From an uncultured Prevotellaceae bacterium (GTDB lineage: Bacteria; Bacteroidota; Bacteroidia; Bacteroidales; Bacteroidaceae), in contig CAMZHV010000019.1 of the NCBI GenBank assembly GCA_947307015.1, positions 1 through 45,084 of the forward strand: 45,084 nucleotides of DNA, written 5' to 3'. The position numbers were made by a program, and so were the translations under genes. The stretch's first letter is position 1. Each line of letters opens with the position of its first letter. The notes beneath the pieces were generated by a model that did no database searches, was not told the DNA's origin, and saw only the letters and a list, made by a program, of their open reading frames with translations. This document shows, piece by piece, positions 7,530-15,946 of the stretch.

Positions 7530-8378
7530 CTATCTTGTGAGCACCTCGCAGTTGGCGGGCTGCTTGATGTGCTCGTCGATGGTGATCTTGCCGATAGCGT
7601 CGGCGATAATGCGTCCACTGATGGGGTTCTTCACCTCGGTGATGGCACCGGTGATGGAGGCATTGATGTTGCGGCTGTCCTCGAAAGCACGGTCGCTGGC
7701 AGCATCGAAGGTGCAGTCCTCAAGCGTCAGGCCGTCAATGTAGCAGAGGGGCTGTTCGCCTGCGATGTGGCAGCGCACCAGGCGCAGGTTCTTGGAGTGC
7801 CAACCCAGGTACTCGCCATCGAGGAAGGAGTCGTAGATGGTCACGTTCTCCGTCTCCCAGAAGGCGTCCTTGGTGACGATATGCGCGTTGCGGATGACGG
7901 CGTTCTTCACGTACTGGAAGACATACATCGAATCCGTCTTGAGCCCGTCGATGTCCACATTCTCGCAGAACATGAAGGGATAAGTGCCGCGGTAGAGACG
8001 TACGTCCCTTATCTTCAAGCCGTTGACACGCCAGAAGGTCTCGTCGGCATCGTTCATCTCCACATTCTCGAGCGTCAAGCCCCGCATCTCGCGGAAGAAC
8101 TTAGGCGCCTCGATGATGGTGTCGCGCATGGTCATGTCGGTGCTATACCAGATGGCAGAGCGCGAGGTGACCTCGAAATAGCAGTTGGTGATGAGCGAGC
8201 CGTCGACGTGCCACCACGGGTACTTGCCGATGAAACGGCAGTGGTCAGCTTCGATATTCTGGCAGCATTTGATGCCGCTCTCGCCCTCGGTAATCGTTAC
8301 ATTCTCAAGTCGTGTGTCGTGGATGGCGAACAGCGGACGCTCGCCTCCAAAGAGTTTGTCTTTAATGATTTCTTTCAT
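7530..8378 (-). CDS. DUF3737 family right-handed beta-helix protein
   Basis: 282 residues. The start is taken at MKEIIKDKLFGGERPLFA (8378); the in-frame TTG 12 bases upstream is weaker. The body is a ladder of short repeats of the type NVTITEG, SLITNCYFEV, NAVIRNAHI and NLRLVRCHI, which gives a parallel beta-helix like polygalacturonase-type folds. There is no signal peptide, so it should be cytoplasmic. The family is widespread in Bacteroidales and Firmicutes and has no settled function. It sits 33 bases after the MATE gene and before patB. Confidence 0.85.
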   Translation of the reverse strand: MKEIIKDKLFGGERPLFAIHDTRLENVTITEGESGIKCCQNIEADHCRFIGKYPWWHVDGSLITNCYFEVTSRSAIWYSTDMTMRDTIIEAPKFFREMRGLTLENVEMNDADETFWRVNGLKIRDVRLYRGTYPFMFCENVDIDGLKTDSMYVFQYVKNAVIRNAHIVTKDAFWETENVTIYDSFLDGEYLGWHSKNLRLVRCHIAGEQPLCYIDGLTLEDCTFDAASDRAFEDSRNINASITGAITEVKNPISGRIIADAIGKITIDEHIKQPANCEVLTR

Positions 8379-8411
8379 TTCCAATCCCAATTAAATTATA
8401 TATTGTCTCGA

Positions 8412-9821
8412 TTATACTTTATCTTTCCCCTTCATCCAATTGCCCCTCTTCAACCTCACGAGGAAGATGAGGCCACGGAAGGTGAGTTCGATAGCCATGC
8501 CGAGCCATACGCCCTGCAAGCCATAGCGGGGTGCGAGGAGGGCAGCGAGGGTGACACGCACAGCCCACATCGAGAAGAGGTTCATCATGGACGGTTTCTT
8601 GGTGTCGCCCGTACCTACGAAGCAGCTCATCGCTACGATGCTGGCAGCAAAGCCCGGCTCAGCCCATGCCTCGATGCGCAGACACTCCACGCCCAGCTGT
8701 CGCACAGCCTCGTCGGGCGTCAGCGATGCCATCATGAGCGGTGCGGTGGCATACATCACAGCACCCATGAGCGTCATCACAGCGATGCCCAAAAGCGTTG
8801 TCATCCAGGCGAAGCGTTCCGTGAGGCGATAACGCTTAGCTCCATAGCTCTGTCCGACGAGCGTCGTGGCAGCCTCACCGATACCATAGCCTGGCATATA
8901 GCAAAGGCTCTCGGCCGTGATACCCAACGCATTGGCAGCGATGGCCACAGCGCCGAGAGGAGCCACGATGATGGTGATGGTGATCTGTGCCACGTTCATC
9001 AACACGCGCTGCAAGAAGATGGGACCAGCGATGCTACCGGCCTTGCTGAGCGTGTGACGCTGCAAGCGGAAGGAGCCATGATCACCCAAGAGGCGCAGCT
9101 CGGGACAGCGCGTGACAGCATACCACAGGAGATAGGATGCGATGAGCGCTTCAGCGAGAAGCGTGCCCAAGGCAGCGCCCGCTACGCCAAGGCCAGCACC
9201 CGGAATAGTTATGCCCTCGACCGTGCGCGTAGGGAAGATGAGGAAGAAGTTGAAAGCAACATCAAGAACACACATGACAATATTCGCCAACGAAGGCACC
9301 TTGATATTGCCGGCGCAACGAAGCATCGACGAAGCCAACATATTCATCATCGCCATCGGAGCGCCAAGGGTGAAGATCAGGAAATACGTGGAAGCATCGC
9401 CACAAATCTCGTCGCCACCGCCAAGCCAATGAGGCAAGGGGCCTGAGATGGCGGCGCCAATTAGGCCCGTGAGCACAGCTAACGCCAACGAGGCCAAGAG
9501 GCTCTGACGGAACACGGCACGCGCGCCCGGAAGGTCGTTAGCGCCCACGAGATGAGCCACTTGCACCGAGAAACCCGTCGCAGCACACGAAATGATGCTC
9601 CAGAACAGCCATGTGGAAGTGGCGATGATGCCGATGCTGGCCGAGGCCAAAGCGCCCAACGAACCTACCATAGCATCGTCGATGTAGAACATCAGGATAG
9701 TGGACAGCTGCGCCAGAATGGCCGGCACGGACAGCAACGCCGTCAGCCGCAACTGCTCTGCGGTCGACAACTTGCCATGCTCACGGATGCGCAGGAGAAG
9801 AGTGTCTTTTGTGCTTGCCAT
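8412..9821 (-). CDS. MATE family multidrug/toxin export protein
   Basis: 469 residues with about 12 hydrophobic segments in two similar halves (VPAILAQLSTILMFYIDDAMVG near the N-terminus; GPIFLQRVLMNVAQITITI in the second half), as in Na+- or H+-driven MATE antiporters. A G-I-G-E-A-A-T-T-L-V-G-Q-S-Y-G-A-K segment is typical of the family. The start is set at MASTKDTLLLR because a strong promoter ends about 18 bases upstream and would lie inside any longer frame. The substrate cannot be predicted. First gene of a likely MATE, DUF3737, patB unit. Confidence 0.88.
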   Translation of the reverse strand: MASTKDTLLLRIREHGKLSTAEQLRLTALLSVPAILAQLSTILMFYIDDAMVGSLGALASASIGIIATSTWLFWSIISCAATGFSVQVAHLVGANDLPGARAVFRQSLLASLALAVLTGLIGAAISGPLPHWLGGGDEICGDASTYFLIFTLGAPMAMMNMLASSMLRCAGNIKVPSLANIVMCVLDVAFNFFLIFPTRTVEGITIPGAGLGVAGAALGTLLAEALIASYLLWYAVTRCPELRLLGDHGSFRLQRHTLSKAGSIAGPIFLQRVLMNVAQITITIIVAPLGAVAIAANALGITAESLCYMPGYGIGEAATTLVGQSYGAKRYRLTERFAWMTTLLGIAVMTLMGAVMYATAPLMMASLTPDEAVRQLGVECLRIEAWAEPGFAASIVAMSCFVGTGDTKKPSMMNLFSMWAVRVTLAALLAPRYGLQGVWLGMAIELTFRGLIFLVRLKRGNWMKGKDKV

Positions 9822-9838
9822 ACCTCTTTTTGCGGTTG

Positions 9839-9869
9839 CAAAAGTACAACAAAAGCCGTATTCTACCAA
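9839..9869 (-). promoter_or_regulatory. Promoter of the MATE gene
   Basis: On the minus strand, TTG (9867-9869), 20 bases, TACTTTTG (9839-9846). Predicted start near 9832, about 10 bases before the ATG at 9821. Confidence 0.65.
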
Positions 9870-9941
9870 CAAAATGCGTTAAACTCATTTAAACATTAAA
9901 CTTTATTGGCAATAATGTGTCTTATTTCGAGAAAAAAGGTA

Positions 9942-9949
9942 TACCTTTG
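9942..9949 (+). promoter_or_regulatory. Promoter -7 box of the efflux operon
   Basis: TACCTTTG on the plus strand, 71 bases before the tolC-like start. No clear TTTG lies at the expected distance, so only the -7 box is claimed. Confidence 0.5.
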
Positions 9950-10019
9950 TACGCTTAAAAGCTCAAGCAGGTACACATTATTATATAAAATAGGAAACAC
10001 CAACGAACATTTCAAGATA

Positions 10020-11354
10020 ATGAAAAGACTTTTGTTCACGATCGCTTGCGCCATGACGGCAACGGGTTTCTACGCCCAGGAAGCATGGACGCTACAGCGT
10101 TGCCTCGACTATGCAGCCGAGAAAAACATCACCATTCAGAAGAACCGCCTGTCGGAACTCGAAGCTGAAGCACAGCTGAAGCAGACGAAGGCCGCGCTCT
10201 TCCCCACCCTATCTGCGTCCATGAGCCAGAGCGTCGGCTACCGCCCCTTCCAGGAGGCTACCGTCATCGTGCAGAACGGCATGGCCACCTCTACGAATAA
10301 TAAGGTGACGGAGAACGGTTCCTACGGCCTGAACGCCAACTGGACCGTGTGGGACGGCGGCATTAACCGCAAGAATATCAAGGCTCAGGAAGTGCAGACA
10401 GAGCTCAGTGCCGTGCAGACGGAACAGACGCTGAAGAGCATTCAAGAGCAGATTGCACAGCTCTATGTGCAGGTGCTCTACACCATTGAGGCCAAGCGCG
10501 TCAATGAGCAATTGGCAGCCACAGCCCAGCAGCAGTTGGAGCGTGGACAGGAGCGCTACAAGGTAGGCGATCTGGCCAAGGCCGACGTAGCACAATTGGA
10601 GTCGCAAGTGGCACAGACACAATATGATGTAGTGAACGCGCAGACGCAGATCGACGGCTACAAGCGCCAGCTGAAAGCGCTGCTTCAACTGGACATCAAC
10701 GAGTCGTTTGACGTCAGCGCCAATGAGATGGACGACGAACGCGCCATGCAACCCATCCCCGACAAGATAGACGTGTATAACATGGCCGTGGCCACACGCC
10801 CTGAGATACGTGCAGCACAGCTGCAGGCAGACGCCGCCGCCGTGCAACTTGACATCGCCAAGCGCGGTTACCTCCCCAGCATCAGCCTCAATGCAGGCAT
10901 CGGCGACAGCCACTACAGCGCCTCCGACGAAAGCTTTGGCGAACAATTGAAGCGCAACTTGAACGGTAGCATCGGCCTCGGCGTCAGCGTACCTATCTTC
11001 GACAACCGCCGTAACAAGACCTCTGTGGAGCGCGCCAAGATCAGTCAGACCAATGCCTCCCTCGACCTTTTGGACAAGCAGACGACCCTCGGCTCCACCA
11101 TCGAAAACCTCTGGCTGCAGGCCACCAGCGCCCAGCAGCGCTTCGTGAGTGCCGTCGCCGCCGTGAAGAGTCAGGAGACGAACTACGAGCTCATCAACGA
11201 ACAGTTCAAAGCGGGTTTGAAGAACATCGTCGACCTCCTGCAAGCACGCGACAACCTGCTGCAAGCCCAGCAGAACAAGCTGCAAAGCAAATATACAGCC
11301 ATCCTCAACACACAGCTTCTCCGCTTCTATCAAGGAGGAGGGTTAGAGATGTAG
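10020..11354 (+). CDS. TolC family outer membrane efflux protein
   Basis: 444 residues. The signal peptide MKRLLFTIACAMTATGFYAQ sets the start at 10020. Two outer-membrane-efflux repeats follow, each with long heptad-rich helices (SELEAEAQLKQTKAALFPTL; ERYKVGDLAKADVAQLESQV; NYELINEQFKAGLKNIVDLL), giving the trimeric barrel-and-tunnel fold. It should form the outer membrane channel for the MacA/MacB-like genes downstream. It ends in a run of nine C residues just after the stop. The gap to the next gene (191 bases) contains another fragment of the GC-rich repeat near 11479-11515. Confidence 0.9.
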   Translation: MKRLLFTIACAMTATGFYAQEAWTLQRCLDYAAEKNITIQKNRLSELEAEAQLKQTKAALFPTLSASMSQSVGYRPFQEATVIVQNGMATSTNNKVTENGSYGLNANWTVWDGGINRKNIKAQEVQTELSAVQTEQTLKSIQEQIAQLYVQVLYTIEAKRVNEQLAATAQQQLERGQERYKVGDLAKADVAQLESQVAQTQYDVVNAQTQIDGYKRQLKALLQLDINESFDVSANEMDDERAMQPIPDKIDVYNMAVATRPEIRAAQLQADAAAVQLDIAKRGYLPSISLNAGIGDSHYSASDESFGEQLKRNLNGSIGLGVSVPIFDNRRNKTSVERAKISQTNASLDLLDKQTTLGSTIENLWLQATSAQQRFVSAVAAVKSQETNYELINEQFKAGLKNIVDLLQARDNLLQAQQNKLQSKYTAILNTQLLRFYQGGGLEM

Positions 11355-11545
11355 ACCCCCCCCCGCCTAGCCTCACGTGCTAAACGGCAATTGCAACGAT
11401 TAGGATAAACCTATCTTGCACTTGCCGAGCACTGAGAAGGCAACTTTGAAAATGATACTCAATCATTTCCTGTGTTGCCACCCTGTGAGGGAGGGGAGAG
11501 AGCACTCACCATCAAAAATTGACTAAGATAATATAAAAAGAATCT

Positions 11546-12814
11546 ATGAATACATTCCATTTCACAAAACATTCTACTCCCTCCCTTATAGGGTGGAGCG
11601 AAGACGGAACTATTAAGTGTTCCGGCTGGAGCTACTCGGGAGGAGAGTCCCTTATTTTGCTGGCCCTCCTATTATTGATTGGTTGTGCAAAGAAGCCTGC
11701 TGCCCAGTACGAGACAACTGTCGTAGAGAAAGGCAATATATCGACTACCGTAACAGCCACCGGCACCATTGAGCCAGTCACCAGCGTTGAAGTCGGTACG
11801 CAGGTCAGCGGTATCGTCGCCAAGATCTTCGTGGACTACAACAGCGAGGTCAAAGCTGGTCAGGTCATCGCCGAACTCGACAAGACGAACCTCATCAGCA
11901 CCCTTGAGAGCCAACGTGCCAATCTCACCAGTGCAGAGAGCTCATTCGCCTATCAGAAAGCTAACTACGAACGTCAGAAGACGCTCTACGACAAGGGCTT
12001 GATTTCCGCCAACGATTACGAGCAGGCACGCCTCAACTACGTGCAGGCCGAGCAGCAGGTGACCACCGCCCGCCAGAGCGTGAAGCGCGCCGAGACCGAC
12101 CTCGGCTACGCCACTATCACATCGCCCATCAATGGTGTCGTGCTTTCCAAGGCTGTTGAGGAAGGACAGACAGTGGCCGCTTCCTTCAGCACGCCGACAC
12201 TCTTCACCATCGCGCAGGACTTGACGGATATGCGCGTCATCGCGGACATCGACGAAGCTGACATCGGCGAGGTGAAGGAGGGACAGCGCGTGTCGTTCAC
12301 CGTCGACGCTTTCCCCAACGACATTTTCCAAGGCTTCGTGACTCAAGTGCGCCAGCAGGCAACGACAGAGAGTAATGTCGTCACCTACGAAGTGGTCATC
12401 AGCGCGCCCAACGCCGACCTCAAGCTGAAGCCCGGCCTGACGGCCAATGTCACCATCTACACGCTTGAGAAAAACGACGTCCTCATGGTGACGGCCAAGG
12501 CCCTGCGCTTTACTCCCAACGAGGCACTCATCGACAAAGACGAGACTATCGAGCCCTGTGAGGCCAGGAACAAAGTGTGGGTGCGCCAAGGCAAGACCTT
12601 CAAGGCACTGCCCGTAGAAGTGGGCGTCTCCAACGGTACATTGACAGAGATTGTCAGCGGCGTCAGCGAAGGTACAGAAGTGCTCGAAGAGATGGTTTTC
12701 GATGAGATGCCAGCAATGGACGCCTCGCAGCAGAAGAGCAATCCCTTCATGCCCGGACGCCCCGGCGGCAACAGGAACCAGCAGCGCGGTGGCGGCGCCA
12801 ACCAAAGGAAATAG
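11546..12814 (+). CDS. MacA-like periplasmic adaptor (HlyD/RND-MFP family) with repeat-derived N-terminus
   Basis: 422 residues. The core is a classic membrane-fusion adaptor: lipoyl half-motifs GTIEPVTSVEVGTQVSGIV and APINGVV-like TSPINGVVLSKAVEEGQTV flank a coiled-coil hairpin (about 115-185), then a beta-barrel (ADIDEADIGEVKEGQ) and a membrane-proximal domain. The tail is Gly/Asn/Arg-rich (GGNRNQQRGGG). Lipobox L-I-G-C (Cys47) follows the hydrophobic run LILLALLLL. Residues ~5-35 are not adaptor sequence but the translation of a palindromic repeat, so the start codon and n-region of the signal peptide come from the repeat. No ATG lies between the repeat and the hydrophobic run. It should bridge the TolC and MacB-like proteins. 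Confidence 0.9.
   Translation: MNTFHFTKHSTPSLIGWSEDGTIKCSGWSYSGGESLILLALLLLIGCAKKPAAQYETTVVEKGNISTTVTATGTIEPVTSVEVGTQVSGIVAKIFVDYNSEVKAGQVIAELDKTNLISTLESQRANLTSAESSFAYQKANYERQKTLYDKGLISANDYEQARLNYVQAEQQVTTARQSVKRAETDLGYATITSPINGVVLSKAVEEGQTVAASFSTPTLFTIAQDLTDMRVIADIDEADIGEVKEGQRVSFTVDAFPNDIFQGFVTQVRQQATTESNVVTYEVVISAPNADLKLKPGLTANVTIYTLEKNDVLMVTAKALRFTPNEALIDKDETIEPCEARNKVWVRQGKTFKALPVEVGVSNGTLTEIVSGVSEGTEVLEEMVFDEMPAMDASQQKSNPFMPGRPGGNRNQQRGGGANQRK
11558..11655 (+). repeat. GC-rich palindromic repeat, copy 1 (inside the adaptor gene)
   Basis: Contains CTCCCTCCCTTATAGGGT, then GACGGAACTATTAAGTGTTC and GGCTGGA, ending GGAGGAGAGTC. The inner GGAAC/GTTCC arms form a hairpin. The same modules occur in reverse orientation at 15123-15195. 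It lies directly after the start codon of the adaptor gene and is read in frame. Confidence 0.75.
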
Positions 12815-12826
12815 CGGACCCACACG

Positions 12827-12892
12827 GCCTCACCCCCAGCCCCTCTCCCGTGGGAGAGGGGAGCTTTAGGGAGGGAGTGGTCACTTCAAGAA
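12827..12892 (+). repeat. GC-rich palindromic repeat, copy 2 (adaptor-ATPase gap)
   Basis: CCTCACCCCCAGCCCC, then CTCTCCCGTGGGAGAG as a hairpin, then AGGGAGGGAGTGGTCACTTC. It fills the gap between the adaptor stop (12814) and the ATPase start (12905). The right end matches the end of copy 5 (GGAGGGAGCGGTTACCTTC). Confidence 0.75.
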
Positions 12893-12904
12893 CTGAAATC
12901 CCAA

Positions 12905-13681
12905 ATGAATACAACAGATAAAAGCCAGCAGCCAAAAGACCCCAAAGTCGTCATCAAGCTCGACAATGTGCGTCGCCACTTCCAAGTCGGCAACGAGACG
13001 GTGAAGGCGTTGCGCGGTGTCTCCTTCGAGATCCACGAGGGCGAGTTCGTCACCATCATGGGAACGTCCGGCTCCGGTAAGTCCACGCTCCTGAATCAGC
13101 TTGGCTGCTTAGACACGCCCACGAGCGGCGAGTACTACCTCGACGGTATCAGCGTGCGCACGATGCGCCGCAGCCAGCGTGCCCGCCTGCGCAACCGCAA
13201 GATTGGTTTCGTGTTCCAAAACTACAACCTGCTGCCCAAGACCACAGCCGTGGAGAATGTTGAGCTGCCGCTGATGTACAACACGCAATACTCCGCCAAG
13301 CAACGTCGCGAGGCAGCCATTGCAGCGCTGCAAGCCGTAGGTCTCGGCGACCGTCTGGAACACAAGAGCAATCAGATGTCTGGCGGTCAAATGCAACGCG
13401 TCGCCATAGCCCGCGCCTTAGTCAATAATCCCGCCGTGATCCTTGCCGACGAAGCAACAGGTAACCTCGACACCCGCACTTCCTACGAAGTCCTCGTGCT
13501 CTTCCAGAAGCTACACGCCGAAGGGCGCACCATCATCTTCGTCACCCACAACCCCGAGATTGCCCGATACTCCAGCAGGAACATTATTCTGCGTGACGGC
13601 AAGATACGCGAAGACACCACCAACCCCAATATCCTCAGCGCAGCCGAAGCACTGGCTGCACTGCCTGCGCCAGAGGATTAA
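12905..13681 (+). CDS. ABC transporter ATP-binding protein, MacB/LolD type
   Basis: 258 residues. Walker [10 protein letters not shown] (53-61), Q-loop [22 protein letters not shown], signature [15 protein letters not shown], Walker [13 protein letters not shown] and the switch histidine in FVTHNPEIA are all intact. Together with the separate permease 180 bases downstream this makes a split MacB: ATP hydrolysis powers a mechanotransmission-type export through the adaptor and TolC. The C-terminal 25 residues ([17 protein letters not shown]) extend past the usual end. Substrates of such systems in gut Bacteroidota are mostly unknown; macrolides, peptides or lipoproteins are possible. Confidence 0.92.
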   Translation: MNTTDKSQQPKDPKVVIKLDNVRRHFQVGNETVKALRGVSFEIHEGEFVTIMGTSGSGKSTLLNQLGCLDTPTSGEYYLDGISVRTMRRSQRARLRNRKIGFVFQNYNLLPKTTAVENVELPLMYNTQYSAKQRREAAIAALQAVGLGDRLEHKSNQMSGGQMQRVAIARALVNNPAVILADEATGNLDTRTSYEVLVLFQKLHAEGRTIIFVTHNPEIARYSSRNIILRDGKIREDTTNPNILSAAEALAALPAPED

Positions 13682-13696
13682 AAGACCCACCCTAAG

Positions 13697-13746
13697 CCTC
13701 ACCCCTAACCCCTCTCCCGTGGGAGAGGGGAACTTTGGGGAGGGAA
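13697..13746 (+). repeat. GC-rich palindromic repeat, copy 3
   Basis: CCTCACCCCTAACCCC, the CTCTCCCGTGGGAGAG hairpin, then AACTTTGGGGAGGGAA. It starts about 15 bases after the ATPase stop and is almost the same as copy 2 in its first 40 bases. Confidence 0.75.
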
Positions 13747-13810
13747 TAATTACTGTCAAATATTACAATCTATTTTAAATGATAAGACTCAAACTTTTCA
13801 GAATTTAAAT

Positions 13811-13852
13811 ACATTCTGCTCCCTCCCTAACAAGGAGGGCGGGGGGAGAGTC
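13811..13852 (+). repeat. GC-rich palindromic repeat, copy 4 (upstream of the permease)
   Basis: ACATTCTGCTCCCTCCCTAA, then a short AGGAGGG-type arm and GGGGGGAGAGTC. It ends 10 bases before the permease ATG. Copy 6 carries the same sequence inside a coding region. Confidence 0.75.
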
Positions 13853-13862
13853 TGTTTTTCCT

Positions 13863-15083
13863 ATGTCTTTCACCAACTTAATCAAAGTAGCCATCAGGGC
13901 TATACTCAGCAACAAAGGACGTTCGTTCCTCTCCATGCTCGGCATTATCATTGGTGTCGGGGCTGTCATCGTCATGATGGCTATCGGACAAGGCTCCAAG
14001 CAGAGCATCCGCGAGGAGATTCAGAAGAACGGCACCAACATGCTCACCATCCGTCCCGGAGCCGATATGCGTAGCGGTGTACGTCTCGACCCCTCTGCCA
14101 TGCAAACGCTCAAACAGATTGACTACGAGACGATTCTTGCCGAAGCCAAATTCGTCAACAAGGTATCGCCCGAAGTGAGCAGCAGCGGACAGGCCATCTT
14201 CGGCTCCAACAACACCACCTCCACCTGCTACGGCGAATCGACCGACTATCTGGGCATCCGCCTGTGGGAGATGGACGAAGGCATCTTCTTCACCGAGGAA
14301 GATATCAAGAAGAGCTCCAAGGTCTGCGTCATCGGACAGACGGTCGTCAAGGAACTCTTCCCCAATGGCCAAGATCCCATCGGCAAGACTATCCGCTTCA
14401 AGAACATTCCTTTCCGCGTCATCGGCGTTTTCAAGTCCAAAGGCTACAATAACTGGGGTATGGATCAGGACAATGTCATCGTAGCCCCCTACACCACCGT
14501 CATGAAGCGCCTGGCTGCACAGACCCATTACAACAGCATTCTCTGTTCAGCCGTCACCGAAGAGCTCAGCGACGAGGCCATCGAAGACCTCACGCAGATA
14601 TTACGCCGCACACATAAACTCAAGGATGGCGAAGAGGATAATTTCACCATCCGTTCGCAGCAGGAGATGATGGAGACAATGTCCTCGACAATGGACACCA
14701 TCACCATTATCCTCGTGGTGGCAGCAGCCTTCTCGCTTCTCGTAGCTGGTATCGGTATCATGAATATCATGCTTGTCAGCGTCACGGAGCGCACGAAGGA
14801 AATCGGTTTGCGCATGAGCGTAGGCGCACGAGGTGTAGACATCAGCAACCAGTTCCTCATCGAGTCCGTCCTCATCAGCCTCACGGGAGGTATCCTCGGC
14901 ATCATCTTCGGTGCCTTGCTCACCTGGGGCTGTAACGCCATTATCGGTTATCCTGCCATCATCCCCGCCTGGAGCGTTATTGTCAGCTTTGCTGTCTGCG
15001 TTATCATCGGCATTGGATTCGGCTACTTCCCTGCAGAGAAAGCTGCCCGCCTCGATCCCATCGAAGCTATCAGGTATGAATAA
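13863..15083 (+). CDS. MacB-like ABC permease (FtsX/MacB domain)
   Basis: 406 residues. One N-terminal span (SMLGIIIGVGAVIVMMAIG, about 23-43) is followed by a ~230-residue periplasmic domain and three C-terminal spans starting at TIILVVAAAFSLLVAGIGIM, with the coupling region TERTKEIGLRMSVGAR and the end AARLDPIEAIRYE, all typical of MacB. The nucleotide-binding domain is absent here and encoded by the preceding gene. It should work with the TolC-like and adaptor proteins. The ATG lies 10 bases after repeat copy 4, so the 5' untranslated region consists largely of repeat sequence. Confidence 0.92.
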   Translation: MSFTNLIKVAIRAILSNKGRSFLSMLGIIIGVGAVIVMMAIGQGSKQSIREEIQKNGTNMLTIRPGADMRSGVRLDPSAMQTLKQIDYETILAEAKFVNKVSPEVSSSGQAIFGSNNTTSTCYGESTDYLGIRLWEMDEGIFFTEEDIKKSSKVCVIGQTVVKELFPNGQDPIGKTIRFKNIPFRVIGVFKSKGYNNWGMDQDNVIVAPYTTVMKRLAAQTHYNSILCSAVTEELSDEAIEDLTQILRRTHKLKDGEEDNFTIRSQQEMMETMSSTMDTITIILVVAAAFSLLVAGIGIMNIMLVSVTERTKEIGLRMSVGARGVDISNQFLIESVLISLTGGILGIIFGALLTWGCNAIIGYPAIIPAWSVIVSFAVCVIIGIGFGYFPAEKAARLDPIEAIRYE

Positions 15084-15094
15084 AAGACCCACAA

Positions 15095-15210
15095 GACCCA
15101 CCCCAAAGACTCTCCCCCCGAGACTCTCCCCCCGAACCAGTCCAGCCGGAACACTTAATAGTTCCGTCTTCCTGGCACCCTATAAGGGAGGGAGCGGTTA
15201 CCTTCAAGAA
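15095..15210 (-). repeat. GC-rich palindromic repeat, copy 5 (inverted relative to copy 1)
   Basis: Read on the minus strand it contains CTCCCTCCCTTATAGGGT, GAAGACGGAACTATTAAGTG, TTCCGGCTGGA and GGGGGGAGAGTC, matching copy 1 module by module. The GACTCTCCCCCCG end is duplicated in tandem (15109-15135). It lies between the permease and the DUF4468 gene. Confidence 0.75.
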
Positions 15211-15244
15211 TAAACAAATGAATCAGAATTTAATAATGCCTTTT

Positions 15245-15928
15245 ATGAACCTTTTCCATTTCACCAAACATTCTGCTCCCTCCCTAACAGGGAGGGCGGG
15301 GGGAGAGTCCGTTCTTCTCCTTTTCTTTTTAATCCTTCCCCTCTTTGCTTTTGCAGAAAAGAGAGACGATTCTAAGTACATGGCTGGCGCTGTGCCTGAG
15401 CAGAACGGCATCATCACCTTCACGCAGACCTTCAGCGTACCCGGCAAGACGCAAGCTGACATCTATCCCGTGATGCAGACATACGTCAAGGGACTCGTGG
15501 CAGCCGGACGCCAAGACCTGCGCACGCGCGTCATCTCCGACGAGAACAACACCATCGTGGCTAACGTCGAAGAAATCATGACCTTCAAAAAGATGTTCCT
15601 CAGCTGGGATCACACCTATTTCCGCTATCTCATCATCGCCGAGTGTACGCCTGAGGCAAAGGTCAAGATGACCGTCACGAAGATCACCTACTACTATATG
15701 TTTGATCAAGAAGGCAAGAATGGTGAGCACTACAAAGCCGAGGAATGGATTTCCGACAAGGAAGCCCTCAACAAGGCGCAGACCAGACTATTGCCCCGCA
15801 GTGGCAAGTTCCGTCGCAAGACCGTTGATCGCGTTGAGGAAATCTTCGCCAACGCCCGCGCAGCCTTCGAAGAACCTGAAGAGCCCGTCGTGCAGCCCGC
15901 CAAAGAGGCAGCCACTGTGGTCGAATAA
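15245..15928 (+). CDS. DUF4468-like exported protein with repeat-derived N-terminus
   Basis: 227 residues. The mature part (FSVPGKTQADIYPVMQTYVK; MTFKKMFLSWDHTYFRYLI; TKITYYYMF; SGKFRRKTVDRVEEIF) has the features of DUF4468, a TBP-like domain of exported Bacteroidales proteins with no known function. The signal peptide core is SVLLLFFLILPLFAFA. The preceding ~20 residues (HFTKHSAPSLTGRAGGE) are encoded by a palindromic repeat. The start at 15245 is chosen because it lines up with the start of the adaptor gene at 11546 (both ATGAA.., six codons, then the same repeat); an in-frame ATG at 15218 is possible. Last gene of the export cluster; convergent with folB. Confidence 0.75.
   Translation: MNLFHFTKHSAPSLTGRAGGESVLLLFFLILPLFAFAEKRDDSKYMAGAVPEQNGIITFTQTFSVPGKTQADIYPVMQTYVKGLVAAGRQDLRTRVISDENNTIVANVEEIMTFKKMFLSWDHTYFRYLIIAECTPEAKVKMTVTKITYYYMFDQEGKNGEHYKAEEWISDKEALNKAQTRLLPRSGKFRRKTVDRVEEIFANARAAFEEPEEPVVQPAKEAATVVE
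15255..15311 (+). repeat. GC-rich palindromic repeat, copy 6 (inside the DUF4468 gene)
   Basis: CCATTTCACCAAACATTCTG, CTCCCTCCCTAACAGGGAGG, then GCGGGGGGAGAGTC. It shares the CCATTTCAC.AAACATTCT lead with copy 1 and the rest with copy 4. Translated in frame into the n-region of the signal peptide. Confidence 0.75.
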
Positions 15929-15946
15929 TTAGCTAAACGTCCTCAC

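Noticed and set aside
7569..9446. 625-codon plus-strand frame across DUF3737 and MATE genes
   Set aside because: Spans two real genes and the gap between them on the opposite strand; histidine/aspartate-rich shadow.
11356..11364. C9 tract as a phase-variable switch
   Set aside because: It lies after the tolC stop codon and outside any promoter, so length change would not alter a protein. The same holds for the C8 run near 41662.
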